Source: an uncultured bacterium (lineage in GTDB: Bacteria; Armatimonadota; HRBIN16). Taken from it: DNA of 36,607 nucleotides. The stretch is taken from positions 1 to 36,607 of the forward strand of contig CALJAP010000043.1 in the NCBI GenBank assembly GCA_938027655.1. Direction: 5' to 3'. The notes beneath the pieces were generated by a model. It saw only the letters and a list, made by a program, of their open reading frames with translations. It was not told the DNA's origin and searched no databases. Positions 34,944 to 36,607 of this stretch are shown one piece after another. Within the stretch, counting starts at the first letter, position 1. Each line of letters starts with the position of its first letter. Both the position numbers and the translations under genes were made by a program.

Positions 34944-36589
34944 GACGCTATCACCACCCGGTTCCTGCCGTACCGCTTTGCCAGATAGAGAGCGTCATCC
35001 GCAGAAGCCACCAAATCGGAGACGGTCAGCCCATCGTCAGGATAACTTGCCACACCGATGCTGATGGTACAGTGCACCGGTGCGCCACCCGGGTAGCCGG
35101 GGAAGGGTGTGCGGGCAACGACCTCGCACAGCCTGCTGGCAAGTACCCCGGCGGACTCCTTGTCGGTTTCGGGTAAGATGATGGCGAACTCCTCGCCACC
35201 GTACCTGCCCACTATGTCGCTCTGGCGAACGTTCTGCTGGAGTATCTTTGCCAGAATGCGCAACACTTCATCGCCCCGCTGGTGACCGTAGGTATCGTTG
35301 TAGCGTTTGAAGTAGTCTACGTCTATCATCAACAGCGTCATGGGGTGGTGGTAACGCGACGAGCGAGAGATCTCTTCCTTCAACCGTTCGTATAGCCGTC
35401 GGTGGTTCAACAGTCCTGTCAGTCCGTCGCGCGTCGCCATATCTACCGTCTGCCGATAGAGACGCATGTTCTCGAGCAGAATCGCCAGATGGTCTACCAG
35501 CACCTGTATTGCCTCGTAATCCGAGTGCGTAAACGGTTCGCGTTGCGCCATACGTTCCAGCACCAGCACACCCCACGGATACTCATGCACTATCAGCGGG
35601 ATAATCAGCAGATGCCCTCCGAAGTGCTCGGCGACTTCGTGCAAACGCGCGCGCAACATGTCTGAGAGTATCAGAGGCTTGCGCTGGTCTATCGCCTTGC
35701 TGAAAATACCCTCCACCGGAAGATAAGCGAGCAAAGCTGCCCTCTCCCGCTGGGGATGTACACCGACAATCTGGAGGTGCGCCTCTTGACGCGAGTAACT
35801 CCACAGGCTCAGTCGGTCAAAAACCAGTAGGCGGCGCAACTCCTCGCCCAGGTCCTGGAGCAAGCGGTCTGGGTGCAGATGGGCGATCAGGCGGTAGTGC
35901 AGCGTTCGCAAAGCACGTACCTGACGCTGCGCCTGGTGAGCATGAATGATTGCGCGCGTCGCCACTAGTCCCACTGCTCCTGCCGAGCACGTCGGTAATA
36001 CCGACAGCCACCCCCACTGTTTCTGCGCCAGCAACGCTGCCAGCACAGTGGGTAGCGTGACCGCCTCTACAATGAACTCGACACGCGCTACTTGTCGCCA
36101 GTAGGCATGTCGTCTCCCTTCACTCCACCATAGTAACACCACACGCAACCCAACGAATAATGCCACCGTCACCAACAGGCGTAGCCAATCCGACCAGCTT
36201 TGGGGCACGGCGCTGCCAGCCTGTCTGCGATAGTAATAAAACGCCCCGCTGACCAGAACAGACAGGGCGAGCGCAGGTGCGTATAGAGGAATATCGTTTT
36301 GCTCCCTCTGGCGCAGCCTCTGTGCGGCGACACCAGCAAGCAGACTAATCATTGCCCCCACACACGCACCGTACAGTAGCGCGGCGTAGAGAACCACTGC
36401 GCTGCCAAAGCGAACCCTGCGCGTGCCCAACCGCCCGACGGGCAGAGCCATCGTCAATATGGTCAACAACAGGAGCAGTAACACGGGTAGAGGATGAAGC
36501 GCCGGTACAGGCTGTAACCACCAGCATACCGGCAACCCGATGAGGGCAAGCGACCATATCCTCCACAGGTTCGGATGGCGACCGCGCAC
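34940..36589 (-). CDS. Membrane GAF-GGDEF diguanylate cyclase
   Basis: Multiple N-terminal TM helices; TRDGLTGLLNHRRLYERLKEE; GRYGGEEFAIILPET with RQSD I-site 5 aa upstream; GTG start. Confidence 0.93.
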   Translation of the reverse strand: MRGRHPNLWRIWSLALIGLPVCWWLQPVPALHPLPVLLLLLLTILTMALPVGRLGTRRVRFGSAVVLYAALLYGACVGAMISLLAGVAAQRLRQREQNDIPLYAPALALSVLVSGAFYYYRRQAGSAVPQSWSDWLRLLVTVALFVGLRVVLLWWSEGRRHAYWRQVARVEFIVEAVTLPTVLAALLAQKQWGWLSVLPTCSAGAVGLVATRAIIHAHQAQRQVRALRTLHYRLIAHLHPDRLLQDLGEELRRLLVFDRLSLWSYSRQEAHLQIVGVHPQRERAALLAYLPVEGIFSKAIDQRKPLILSDMLRARLHEVAEHFGGHLLIIPLIVHEYPWGVLVLERMAQREPFTHSDYEAIQVLVDHLAILLENMRLYRQTVDMATRDGLTGLLNHRRLYERLKEEISRSSRYHHPMTLLMIDVDYFKRYNDTYGHQRGDEVLRILAKILQQNVRQSDIVGRYGGEEFAIILPETDKESAGVLASRLCEVVARTPFPGYPGGAPVHCTISIGVASYPDDGLTVSDLVASADDALYLAKRYGRNRVVIAS

Positions 36590-36607
36590 CGATTAAGTAC
36601 CTCACCC

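Overview
The window looks like a bacterial chromosome segment, probably Armatimonadota or a similar lineage. That placement is inferred from H-X9-DG prepilins, a PEP-CTERM tail and a DUF2089/DUF4097 pair, and was not tested. From left to right it holds: (1) an HdrA/MvhD/[NiFe]-hydrogenase/maturation-protease operon truncated at the left edge; (2) a GT4 glycosyltransferase and a GT-C-like membrane protein; (3) rhaA, a Gfo/Idh/MocA oxidoreductase and a pseudopilin; (4) trmFO-xerC, followed by a decayed RelE/ParE-like toxin-antitoxin remnant; (5) a tolC-like gene, a hypothetical protein, a HEXXH metallopeptidase and a DUF4058 protein; (6) a minus-strand polysaccharide-export/CpsB/flagellar operon (SLBB protein, cpsB, flgB, flgC, fliE, fliF, fliG, fliH, fliI, repeat island, fliJ, SLT transglycosylase, motE-like); (7) a strong promoter, cobalamin-riboswitch aptamer and intrinsic terminator ahead of a stand-alone H-X9-DG prepilin; (8) a membrane zinc-ribbon protein with an L7/L12-CTD-like domain, then the DUF4097/DUF2089 pair; (9) a DUF2993-like lipoprotein, two PilZ proteins, cdsA, a nucleotidyltransferase and a GAF-GGDEF diguanylate cyclase. 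The most interesting observation is the B12 riboswitch in front of a pilin-like secreted protein rather than a cobalamin gene. Other notable items are an orphan PEP-CTERM coding tail, the truncated TA locus, a REP/BIME-like direct-repeat island inside the flagellar operon, and the L7/L12-CTD-like membrane protein. I saw no tRNA, rRNA, CRISPR array or transposase gene.
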